A stretch of 64,000 bases of DNA from JAHFUA01 sp963733935 (GTDB lineage: Bacteria > Acidobacteriota > Terriglobia > Terriglobales > Acidobacteriaceae), in contig CAVTEQ010000020.1 in assembly GCA_963733935.1 (NCBI GenBank), positions 62,001 through 126,000 of the forward strand, written 5' to 3'. A model generated the notes under the pieces. It worked only from the letters and a program-made list of their open reading frames with translations. It was not told where the DNA came from and did not search any database. Of this stretch, positions 50,865 to 57,937 are shown piece by piece (within the stretch, counting starts at the first letter, position 1; each line of letters opens with the position of its first letter). The position numbers and the translations under genes are program-made.

Positions 50865-52074
50865 ATGAGTACACCGAATCGGCTTTCCCAGGGCTCGCGG
50901 CGAAGCTTTCTTGCAAGTGTCGGCCATTGCCTCGGCGGCGATGGCGTTGCGAATTGCCTCGGAGCCCACGTTGGCTGCGGCGCAACGAATGGAAAAAGTC
51001 TTCCCCCCGGGAGCGGTGGTCATCGACTCCAACGAAAATCCATTGGGACCATGCGAGGTCGCGAGGAAAGCCGTCGTTGACATTGCGCCTCAAGGCGGGC
51101 GCTACTCGGATTGGATGACCCACGATTTGACCAGGCACTTTGCCGAGTCCCAAGGGCTGAAGCCGGACTACCTGCGGGTCTATCCCGGGTCGAGCGAGCC
51201 TTTGCACTTTTCGGTGCTCGCGTTCACGTCGCCGTCGAAGAGCTACGTCACCGCCGATCCCGGCTATGAAGCCGGCATATTCGCCGCAAAAGTCTCCGGC
51301 GCACGTGTGGTAAAGGTGTCGCTAACCAAAACCTATGCTCACGACGTTGCGGCCATGGTCGCGGCTGCACCCGACGCGGGACTCTTCTACGTTTGCACGC
51401 CCAACAATCCGACCGGCACGCTCACACCACACTCGCAGATCGAGAGACTGGTGGATGAAAAACCAAAGGGTTCGGTCGTGCTCGTCGACGAGGCCTATAT
51501 CCACTTCTCGGACGCGACCAGTGCGATTGATCTGGTGAAGGCCGACAAAGAAGTCATCGTATTGCGCACCTTCTCCAAGATATACGGCCTGGCTGGGCTT
51601 CGCTGCGGAGTTGCGATCGCGCGGCCGGACCTGCTGGCAAAGCTCAATGCGCTGGCCGGCTGGAGCCCCATGCCGATTACGGCTGTAGCGGCGGCAATGG
51701 CTTCGCTGAAAGAGCCACGGCTTTGCGGCGAGCGCAAGGCCATCAACGCGACCATTCGGCAGCGCACCTTCGACTGGCTCGACCGCAATGGCTACTCCTA
51801 TGTGCCTTCGAGCTCGAACTGCTTCATGGTGGACACCAAGCGCCCCGCCAAGGAAGTAATCGACGCTCTGGCTGCAAGAAACGTCTTCATCGGGCGCATC
51901 TGGCCGGTTTGGCCAACCTACACGCGGATCACCGTCGGGACGCAGGACGAGATGGAAGCGTTCCAGGCGGCGTTTCACGATGTAATGACCAACGCTAAGA
52001 AGATCGGGTTTGCGGCGCCGCTGCGCAAGCCTGCTGCGACCATGGACGGATGCTGGCCGGCAGTTTCATCGTAA
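50865..52074 (+). CDS. Tat-exported histidinol-phosphate aminotransferase-like enzyme, frameshifted near 50908
   Basis: A fold-type I PLP aminotransferase of the HisC group, but with a twin-arginine signal. ATG 50865 follows AGGAGAATCGC and encodes MSTPNRLSQGSRRSFL. The next residues of the expected signal (QVSAIASAAMALRIASEPTL) lie in the +1 frame from 50911. One extra base near 50906-50911 explains this. The mature enzyme has DSNENPLGPCEVAR, PNNPTGTLTPHSQIERLV, VLVDEAYIHFSD and the PLP Lys in RTFSKIYGLAGLRCGV. The substrate is unknown; periplasmic location would be unusual for histidine synthesis. The following secreted-protein gene is on the other strand. Confidence 0.82.
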
Positions 52075-52282
52075 CTGGTAAGCGGACGATTGGTTCATGC
52101 GCCTGGATGACCGCTCACATTCTTGGGCGTGCCACCTAAAGGGGGAGAGGGGCTGGATGTCAAGCAAGCACCGCCCTCCATCCGGCGAGGGAGAAAAATG
52201 CCTGTTGACATCCCCTTTTAAAGAACTCGGCTTGAGTGGGCCACCCGCGAAGAGCGATGTGACCCCGCCCTCATCAGGAGAG

Positions 52283-52771
52283 TTAATCCTTAACCTTGAC
52301 GATGGTGGCAGCCCCCTTCATCAGGGACGAGCTCTCGAACTGATACCCCCGCTGGCACACCAAAGAGATGGTGGTGTCCTTGGTGGGAGTCGCGCTAGCA
52401 ACCCAAGTCTGGGTGACCTTCGCCAGAACAGTCCCGTTCGAAGAAGTATCCAAGACCTCGGGGGGATTGGTTACCCCCAGGAACGAATCGGTGCCCCCGC
52501 CGGTGAAGAAGCAGGTGGCGCCACTGTTCGGCAAATAGGACTCACCATCCACGCGAGCGGTGAGCACATAGGAACCCTTCGGGACAGCCTGCGAAGCCAT
52601 GACAACGGCGGGGCCGGGGTCACAAGAAAAGCTGGGCCCACAGCCCGGATTGGCGGGGCTTACAGCCGGAATGGTCTGATAACCGCTGCTCGCCATGAAG
52701 TACCCGGTGGTGGTAGCGAACAGCAGGGCGCTCAGGCAGAGTACGACTGGAACAAGAGCCTTTTTGTACAT
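52283..52771 (-). CDS. Small exported protein of unknown function
   Basis: 162 residues with a signal peptide (MYKKALVPVVLCLSALLFATTTGYF). Mature chain rich in Gly, Ser, Thr and Pro. Four Cys could make two disulfides (PGCGPSFSCDPG; ATCFFTGGG; LVCQRGY). A beta-sandwich fold is plausible (GSYVLTARVDGESYL, GTVLAKVTQTWVAS). No known domain recognised. The upstream region has a 14-bp direct repeat (52789-52802, 52830-52843) that may be regulatory. Confidence 0.65.
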   Translation of the reverse strand: MYKKALVPVVLCLSALLFATTTGYFMASSGYQTIPAVSPANPGCGPSFSCDPGPAVVMASQAVPKGSYVLTARVDGESYLPNSGATCFFTGGGTDSFLGVTNPPEVLDTSSNGTVLAKVTQTWVASATPTKDTTISLVCQRGYQFESSSLMKGAATIVKVKD

Positions 52772-52956
52772 CTCAATTCTCCTTTCTCTTTACTACGGAG
52801 ATCAATTGGTTAAGCTATTGGTTTGTGCCTTTACCACGGAGATGGGCCGAGGAACCCTACCCTTCGAGGAGTAATCCATAAGCTTGCCGCGATGGGTGTA
52901 CACGGCAAAACAACAAACAGTCACCTTATCTGCCACTCGCACAATCGCGTGCCCAT

Positions 52957-52983
52957 GTTACTGCCATGTAAATGGCAGGTAAC
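52957..52983. repeat. 11-bp stem hairpin with GTAA loop
   Basis: GTTACTGCCAT (52957-52967) pairs with ATGGCA-g-GTAAC (52972-52983) around GTAA, interrupted only by one bulged G. The outer GTTAC/GTAAC arms recur in the hairpin at 53077-53095. Confidence 0.75.
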
Positions 52984-53076
52984 AGTTCAGCAAATTCACT
53001 TGAGCTGTTTGCGCCAGGTTCGCGCCGTGCTGGTTCTGGAGACGCTGGGATGCGCCGGATCGAACAACGCCCGTAT

Positions 53077-53095
53077 AGTTACCGTAGAGGTAACT
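53077..53095. repeat. AGTTACC/GGTAACT hairpin
   Basis: A perfect 7-bp stem with the 5-nt loop GTAGA. It shares the GTTACC core with the neighbouring hairpin at 52957-52983 and the GGTAACC at 53111-53117. Confidence 0.7.
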
Positions 53096-53179
53096 CGTCA
53101 AGAAATCTTTGGTAACCAATTCCAAGTTGCCCGGTGCCTCTGAGCCTGCCCTGAGCGCAGCTAAAGGGTTATTCCTTCG

Positions 53180-53224
53180 CCCAGGTTAGCGCCCAACATC
53201 GGGGCGCGAACGTGGGGCACCGGG
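53180..53224. repeat. CCCAGGTTAGCGCC palindrome at end of DUF1801 gene
   Basis: CCCAGGTTAGCGCCC (53180-53194) pairs with GGGGCGCGAACGTGGGG (53201-53217) with minor mismatches and is followed by CACCGGG. It is nearly the same as 35560-35605. The repeat supplies the last 13 codons and stop of the DUF1801 gene. Confidence 0.85.
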
Positions 53225-53623
53225 CTGGGGCTTGGGCTTGCTTTTGCCCTTGAGGTTGAGCGCCACGGCAGCGCGGATGAGGTCCTTCAAGGCCGCCTCG
53301 TCGATATTGTCGCCTTCGTGGATGTCGATGGCGCGCCGGACGTTCCCCTCGAGGCTGGAGTTGAATAGACCCGAAGGGTCCTTCAACGCAGCGCCCTTGG
53401 CAAAGGTCATCTTGACGACGTTCTTGTACGTCTCTCCCGTGCAGACGATGCCGCCGTGGGAGAAGACGGGAGTCCCCGGCGATTTCGGCTTGGCCCACTT
53501 CCACTCTTCGACGATCTCCGGGTCTGCCTGGTGCACGATTGCGCGCACTTTCGCGAGCGTCTTCCCGCGCCAGTCCCCAAGTTGCTTGATCTTCTGGTCG
53601 ATGAATGCCGAGGCAGATTCCAT
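53186..53623 (-). CDS. DUF1801 domain protein (YdhG-like)
   Basis: 145 residues. DUF1801 is seen at about 1-125: DQKIKQLGDWRGKTLAKVRAIVHQADPEIVEEWKWAKPKSPGTPVFSHGGIVCTGETYKNVVKMTFAKGA is the typical core (written here in part: VKMTFAKGAALKDP). The family has an SRPBCC-like or small alpha/beta fold with no assigned activity. The C-terminal 20 residues (PKPQPGAPRSRPDVGR) are encoded by the intergenic-type palindrome at 53180-53224, so the original C-terminus was probably replaced or extended when that repeat arrived. Next to tRNA-Asp. Confidence 0.82.
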   Translation of the reverse strand: MESASAFIDQKIKQLGDWRGKTLAKVRAIVHQADPEIVEEWKWAKPKSPGTPVFSHGGIVCTGETYKNVVKMTFAKGAALKDPSGLFNSSLEGNVRRAIDIHEGDNIDEAALKDLIRAAVALNLKGKSKPKPQPGAPRSRPDVGR

Positions 53624-53648
53624 CGAAAGCGAGGGACCTCAAAGGAAA

Positions 53649-53725
53649 TGGCGGGGACGACGAGACTCGAACTCGCGACCTCTGCCGTGACAGGGCAGCG
53701 TTCTAACCAACTGAACTACGTCCCC
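53649..53725 (-). tRNA. tRNA-Asp (anticodon GTC)
   Basis: 77 nt including encoded CCA. The acceptor stem is GGGGACG/CGTCCCC with discriminator G. D-arm GTTCAGTTGGTTAGAAC, anticodon arm CTGCC-CTGTCAC-GGCAG and T-arm with GTTCGAGTC. The loop reads C-U-GUC-A-C, so the tRNA decodes aspartate. Confidence 0.97.
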
Positions 53726-53783
53726 GCGATGCGGGTTGCCATTGGGTTCAGTATATCAGGCATGGCGGTGAGACCGGCCACGC

Positions 53784-54260
53784 TCAGTTCTGCGGCCGAA
53801 ACGCGATTAACGGCAACTGCCTGACCATCCGGCGGCGATCGTTCTCGCCGCCGTGGTATGGCCAGCCGAGCAGCCAACTGAATCCGGCGCGGACGATGGG
53901 AGCGATGAAGCGGTTTCGCTGCTCGTATCGCTCGATTACCCTCATCGCTTCCTCTTCACCCAGAAACCGATGAGAGGCCCGAAAATGCCGCGATCCCACG
54001 TCCACCTCTTCGCCTGGCCTCGCTTCAATATTGCGCAGCCAGTCAGACTCGGCGAAGCCACTTACCACCACTACCTCAGGTCCTTGATCGCGGTACTCGA
54101 CAACCTCCAGGAGAGCCTGGCGCGGCAAGCCCGTGCGGCGACCGGTGTGCGTCAGCATCAGCAGGCGCTTGCCCAGCAGCCAGCCTAGTCCCCAGCGGTA
54201 GAGGCGCACGGGTGCGCGAAACAGATACCACAAGATTCCTTTTCTCTTGATCACCACCAT
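53784..54260 (-). CDS. Deazaflavin (F420)-dependent nitroreductase/quinone reductase-like protein
   Basis: 158 residues of the DDN-type split-barrel family. WLLGKRLLMLTHTGRRTGLPRQALLEVVEYR and EVVVVSGFAESDWLRNIEARPGEEVDVGSRHFRASHRFL contain the conserved features (THTGRRTG, SDWLRNI). Members use coenzyme F420 to reduce quinones or nitro-compounds. Related proteins occur outside known F420 producers, so the cofactor is not certain. An N-terminal hydrophobic helix (LWYLFRAPVRLYRWGLGWLL) may give membrane contact. It lies between the two tRNA genes. Confidence 0.88.
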   Translation of the reverse strand: MVVIKRKGILWYLFRAPVRLYRWGLGWLLGKRLLMLTHTGRRTGLPRQALLEVVEYRDQGPEVVVVSGFAESDWLRNIEARPGEEVDVGSRHFRASHRFLGEEEAMRVIERYEQRNRFIAPIVRAGFSWLLGWPYHGGENDRRRMVRQLPLIAFRPQN

Positions 54261-54362
54261 GCCGCACCGCAGGGTCCAAAGCTCCTCTGATTATTTTGAT
54301 GCATGTCAGATGGGCGGGCGATGCAGCAGAGTTCGGCCGATGAGCGAACGGGAGCGGGTCCC

Positions 54363-54381
54363 GAGGTTAGCGAGCAACCTC
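54363..54381 (-). terminator. Hairpin downstream of tRNA-Val
   Basis: GAGGTT (54363-54368) pairs with AACCTC (54376-54381), 12 nt beyond the tRNA-Val 3' end. A 6-bp stem without a T-run, so low confidence as a terminator. Confidence 0.3.
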
Positions 54382-54392
54382 TAGGACGATTT

Positions 54393-54469
54393 TGGTGGGC
54401 GGTGCAGGACTCGAACCTGCGGCCTCCTCCTTGTAAGGGAGGCGCTCTAACCAACTGAGCTAACCGCCC
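54393..54469 (-). tRNA. tRNA-Val (anticodon TAC)
   Basis: 77 nt including encoded CCA. The acceptor stem is GGGCGGT/ACCGCCC with discriminator A. D-arm GCTCAGTTGGTTAGAGC, anticodon arm CCTCC-CTTACAA-GGAGG and T-arm GCAGG-TTCGAGT-CCTGC. Anticodon UAC reads valine codons. Confidence 0.98.
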
Positions 54470-54669
54470 ACGGCGCGTGCAAAGGCAGTATAACCTCCTG
54501 CGCGCGGCAGCGTTACGGATTCGCCGGCGCTAACCAGCCGCTGTGCATGGGAGGCTAAAATTCGCGCTGTGGAGGCATCTTTTTTGCGGCCAGTGGAGAT
54601 CAAATGTGTGGGTTGGACTTGCCCTGCAGCTTTTCCTTCCGGCCACCTCACCTGCGAGGAGGGACTCTG

Positions 54670-55053
54670 GTGAAAGCCATCCTGTTCGTTGACGACCATG
54701 AGGTTCTGGCTCGCCTGAGCTGCGAAATCCTGGAAATGCACGGCTACCGGGCCGTCTCGGCGTATAGCGCGGAGGACGCACTGCAGAAGTTCGAGCGCGA
54801 AGACTTCGACATCCTGGTGACCGACTTCCGCATGGAAGGCATGGACGGACTGGAGCTGGCGCGAGAGGTGCACGCTCGCCGGCCGGAGACGCCAGTCATC
54901 ATCGTCACCGGTTACGGCCCGGTCGACGGCGGCAAAGACATCGTTGCCTGCCTGCAAAAAGAAGACCTCTTCCCTGCCCTGCTGGAAAAAATCAAATACT
55001 TCCTCGACCATCCCGCCACGGCCGCGCACGATAAGAAAGAAATCGTGGCGTAA
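54670..55053 (+). CDS. Single-domain response regulator (receiver only), second copy
   Basis: 127 residues from GTG 54670, with GGAGGG 7 bp upstream. The longer frame to 54604 is not receiver-like. The receiver opens VKAILFVDDHEVLARL, with phospho-acceptor Asp52 in ILVTDFRMEGMDG and switch Thr in IIVTGYGP. The Lys is in CLQKEDLFPALLEKIKYFL. No output domain. No kinase gene is adjacent. It is followed by hpnK on the same strand, 53 bp on, after a short GTACTCAGTAC word tract. Confidence 0.9.
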   Translation: MKAILFVDDHEVLARLSCEILEMHGYRAVSAYSAEDALQKFEREDFDILVTDFRMEGMDGLELAREVHARRPETPVIIVTGYGPVDGGKDIVACLQKEDLFPALLEKIKYFLDHPATAAHDKKEIVA

Positions 55054-55065
55054 CGAAGCAGTGCC

Positions 55066-55087
55066 CGGTACTCAGTACTCGGTACGC
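55066..55087. repeat. Short GGTACTCAGTACTCGGTAC tract
   Basis: Near-tandem GGTACTC words between the receiver gene and hpnK, related in style and sequence to the GTACCCAGTACC palindrome at 20515-20607. One arm only. Confidence 0.65.
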
Positions 55088-55106
55088 GACGCTGTACACT
55101 GGCGGC

Positions 55107-55934
55107 GTGCGGCGGCTGATCATCAATGCTGACGACTTCGGGCTGACCGCCGGGGTGAACCGCGCCATCGTGGAAGCGCACCAGCGGGGAGTAGTTACGT
55201 CGGCCACCATGATGGCCAACGCCGGCGCCGTGGACGATGCGGTCGCATGCGCACTCCAAAGCAAGCTGAGCATCGGCTGCCACGTCGTACTGATCGATGG
55301 CGCGCCCCTTTTGCCACCGCAGGATGTTTCGAGCCTGGTGGTTGCGGATGGGACGGGCGCGCGCTTTCACGATAGCTGGTTGGGGTTCGCGGCGCGAGCG
55401 CTTCGCGGGCGCTTCGATGGCAACCAGATCGCGGCCGAGGTCGAGGCGCAAATCCGCAAGATCCAGGAGCGCGGCCTGCCCGTCACGCATGTGGACTCGC
55501 ACAAGCACGTGCATTTGCTCCCGCGCGTGCTTGCGCCCATGCTGCGCGCGGCGCAAGCATGCGGGGTGCGCGCGGTGCGCAACCCGTTCGCGCCCATCAA
55601 GCCGCTGGCCCTGGCGCACCTGCTGCGGCGTCCGCGGCTGTGGACCAGGTACTCGGAGGTGAAACTGCTGCGAGGCTTCAGCTCGGACTTCCGCAAGACG
55701 GTTCTAGCGGCGGGAATGGCCACGACCGACGGCACCTTCGGCATCGTGACGACAGGCGCGCTCGACCAGCAGTTGTTCGCCGCCATCGTGGGATCGCTGC
55801 CCGAGGGAACGTGGGAGCTGGTTTGCCATCCTGGGTATTGCGATCAGGATCTTGCGCGCGGTGCGGACGCGCCTGCGGGAATCACGCGAGCAAGAACTGA
55901 AGGTACTCACTTCGGAGGGCAGCGCGGCACATGA
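55107..55934 (+). CDS. hpnK: ChbG/HpnK family deacetylase (hopanoid-associated HpnK), C-terminus frameshifted
   Basis: A YdjC/ChbG-type metal-dependent carbohydrate deacetylase, close to the hopanoid-cluster protein HpnK. LIINADDFGLTAGVNRAIVEAH carries the metal Asp pair. VTHVDSHKHVHLLPRV supplies the His ligands and ELVCHPGY a further His. From about 55857 the frame leaves the family. The +1 frame restores RTRLRESREQELKVLTSEG, and a second +1 step near 55928 gives GVELISYADL, ending at TGA 56012-56014. Two extra bases thus separate the printed frame from an intact protein of about 302 residues. A hopanoid role is inferred from the family; other hpn genes are absent. Confidence 0.82.
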   Translation: MRRLIINADDFGLTAGVNRAIVEAHQRGVVTSATMMANAGAVDDAVACALQSKLSIGCHVVLIDGAPLLPPQDVSSLVVADGTGARFHDSWLGFAARALRGRFDGNQIAAEVEAQIRKIQERGLPVTHVDSHKHVHLLPRVLAPMLRAAQACGVRAVRNPFAPIKPLALAHLLRRPRLWTRYSEVKLLRGFSSDFRKTVLAAGMATTDGTFGIVTTGALDQQLFAAIVGSLPEGTWELVCHPGYCDQDLARGADAPAGITRARTEGTHFGGQRGT

Positions 55935-55977
55935 TCGAGGCAGCGGGAGTGGAGCTGATCTCGTATGCGGATTTGCA

Positions 55978-56010
55978 ATCGGGTGATCGGGTGATCGGGT
56001 CATCGGGTCA
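55978..56010. repeat. GGGTGATC/GGGTCATC near-tandem tract
   Basis: Four near-copies of an 8-9 bp word (GGGTGATC, GGGTGATC, GGGTCATC, GGGTCATT). In the reconstructed hpnK frame they encode the last residues and stop, so the tract may be a repeat captured by the gene end. Confidence 0.75.
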
Positions 56011-56049
56011 TTGAATTCTGCATCTCATGGTCATGGGAGGAAGACTGCC

Positions 56050-56739
56050 ATGCAAGAGCAGACGCGGCGCGATTGGTTGTGGAAGGGCGGGATCGCATCG
56101 GCAGCGCTGATCGTCCCAGCCATAACCGGCTTTGCCCTTCCGGAAAAGGCCGGCGAGAAGGAAGAAGTTGAAGTTTCGCCCACCGAGGACTTGATGCGGG
56201 AGCACGGGCTGCTAAACCGCGTGCTGCTGATTTACGAAGAATCAGCGCGGCGGCTGGGCGGGAAGGGCGATCTCGATCCCAAGCTGCTGGCGGACGCGGC
56301 GGGAATCATCAAGAACTTTATCGAGAACTATCACGAGAAGCTGGAAGAAGACTATCTCTTCCCGCGCTTTGAGAAAGCGGGCAAGCTGACCGACCTGGTC
56401 GCGGTCCTGCGGCAGCAGCATCAGGCGGGCCGGCAGGTGACGTCGCAGATCCAGCAGTTGGCGGCGGCGAAGAGCGCTGCCGACCGGCAGAAGCTGACCA
56501 CGGCGATCGCGGCGTTCATCCGCATGTATCGGCCGCACGAGGCCCGCGAGGATACGGTGCTCTTCCCTGCCCTCCACCAGATCGTCTCCGCGCACGAGTT
56601 CGACGCGCTGGGCGATGACTTCGAGAAAAAAGAGCACGAGCTCTTCGGCAAGGAGGGATTCGAGGGCATGGTGGTCAAGGTCGGCGAATTGGAGAAGCAG
56701 TTGGGGATCTTCGATCTGGCGAAGTTCACGCCGAGGTGA
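56050..56739 (+). CDS. Hemerythrin HHE-domain protein with Tat-like signal
   Basis: 229 residues from ATG 56050, with GGGAGGAAG upstream. A twin-arginine-like N-terminus (QTRRDWLWKGGIASAALIVPAITGFAL) suggests export. The hemerythrin fold (about 45-195) has HHE-type ligands: LMREHGLLNRV, NYHEKLEEDYLFPRFEK, QQHQAGRQV and YRPHEAREDTVLFPALHQIV. Such proteins bind a di-iron centre and may sense or store O2, NO or iron. The C-terminal helix region (FEKKEHELFGKEGF) is charged. It follows hpnK and precedes bshA on the same strand. Confidence 0.9.
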   Translation: MQEQTRRDWLWKGGIASAALIVPAITGFALPEKAGEKEEVEVSPTEDLMREHGLLNRVLLIYEESARRLGGKGDLDPKLLADAAGIIKNFIENYHEKLEEDYLFPRFEKAGKLTDLVAVLRQQHQAGRQVTSQIQQLAAAKSAADRQKLTTAIAAFIRMYRPHEAREDTVLFPALHQIVSAHEFDALGDDFEKKEHELFGKEGFEGMVVKVGELEKQLGIFDLAKFTPR

Positions 56740-56797
56740 TGGTTGGCTGTTTGTGAGTCGAAATCTCCGAACGCCCGTCTAATCCTTTAATCAACGC

Positions 56798-57937
56798 ATG
56801 AAAATCGGGATCACATGTTATCCCACCTACGGCGGCAGCGGGGTGGTGGCAACCGAGCTGGGGATGGAGTTGGCGGACCGCGGCCACGAGGTCCACTTCA
56901 TCACTTACAAGCAGCCCATCCGGCTGGATACCGAACGCGCCAACATCCACTTCCACGAGGTGGATGTTTCCAACTATCCGCTGTTCGAGTATCCGCCCTA
57001 CGACTTGGCGCTGGCCACGCGCATGGCCGAGGTGGCTGAGATCTACAGCCTCGACCTGTTGCACGTGCACTATGCCATTCCGCATTCGGTGAGCGCGCTG
57101 CTGGCGCGGCAGATGCTGGCGGCCAACGGCGGGCGGCGGCTGCCGTTCGTCACCACGCTGCACGGAACTGACATTACGCTGGTGGGCACCGACCGTTCCT
57201 ATCTGCCGATCACGCGCTTCTCTATTGAGCAGAGCGACGGCGTCACCGCGATATCGAATTACCTGCGCGACCGCACCTTGCAAGTGTTCGACATCAAGCG
57301 GCCCATACAGGTGATCTACAACTTCGTCAATTGTGATCTCTACCGGCGCGATCCCGAGGTGGAGAAGCACCGGGCAGAATACGCGCAGGCGGATGAGCGC
57401 ATCCTGGTGCACCTCTCGAACTTCCGTCCGGTGAAGCGCATTTCCGACGTGGTGGAGATCTTCGACCGCGTGCAGCGGGAGGTTCCGGCGCGGCTGATGA
57501 TGATCGGCGACGGTCCCGAACGGTCGAGCGCGGAGTGGATGGTGCGGCGCAAAGGCATCCAGGAGCGGGTGCACTTCCTGGGGAAACAGGATCGGGTGCA
57601 TGAGAAGCTATCGATTGCCGACCTGATGCTCTTGCCCAGTGAGCTGGAATCGTTCGGGCTGGCGGCGCTGGAGGCGATGGCCAGCGAAGTGCCGTCGGTG
57701 GCGACGCGCGTCGGGGGCGTGCCCGAGGTGATCGACGACGGCAAGACCGGCCTGCTGGCCGATGTGGGCGACATCGAGACTATGTCGCGGCGGGCCATCG
57801 AGTTGCTCTCCGATGAAGGCAAGCTGCGGCAGATGGGCAAGCGCGCGCGCATCGCGGCGCAGACGCGCTTCTGTTCCACGAAAATTATTCCTGAATACGA
57901 GCAGTTCTACCGCTGCGTGCTGGAGCGGGCTTCGTAA
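56798..57937 (+). CDS. bshA: N-acetyl-alpha-D-glucosaminyl L-malate synthase BshA
   Basis: The first step of bacillithiol synthesis, joining GlcNAc from UDP-GlcNAc to L-malate. 379 residues, a GT4 (GT-B) fold. MKIGITCYPTYGGSGVVATELGMELADRGHEVHFIT is the BshA N-terminus, and HVHYAIPHSVSALLARQ, TTLHGTDITLVG and the sugar-nucleotide site LLPSELESFGLAALEAMA are conserved. bshB and bshC are not in the window. The DinB-like gene at 24493 could encode a bacillithiol-related enzyme. Its 3' 330 bp overlap the antisense end of the histidine-kinase frame. Confidence 0.95.
   Translation: MKIGITCYPTYGGSGVVATELGMELADRGHEVHFITYKQPIRLDTERANIHFHEVDVSNYPLFEYPPYDLALATRMAEVAEIYSLDLLHVHYAIPHSVSALLARQMLAANGGRRLPFVTTLHGTDITLVGTDRSYLPITRFSIEQSDGVTAISNYLRDRTLQVFDIKRPIQVIYNFVNCDLYRRDPEVEKHRAEYAQADERILVHLSNFRPVKRISDVVEIFDRVQREVPARLMMIGDGPERSSAEWMVRRKGIQERVHFLGKQDRVHEKLSIADLMLLPSELESFGLAALEAMASEVPSVATRVGGVPEVIDDGKTGLLADVGDIETMSRRAIELLSDEGKLRQMGKRARIAAQTRFCSTKIIPEYEQFYRCVLERAS

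Larger units (their letters stand above)
52772..53179. other. Gene-free spacer with a strong hairpin and a cluster of GGTAAC/GTTACC sites
   Basis: 408 bp with no coding frame. It shows a direct repeat TTTAC(T/C)ACGGAGAT at 52789-52802 and 52830-52843. A hairpin spans 52957-52983 (GTTACTGCCAT...ATGGCAGGTAAC, one bulged G). A second perfect 7-bp hairpin is AGTTACC/GGTAACT at 53077-53095, and GGTAACC occurs at 53111-53117. A+T content is higher than in the flanking genes. Confidence 0.6.

Noticed and set aside
57608..57937. Last 110 residues of the histidine kinase frame
   Set aside because: They are antisense to well-conserved bshA sequence and follow the end of the ATPase domain. They are not believed to be real kinase sequence, though no earlier stop exists in frame.
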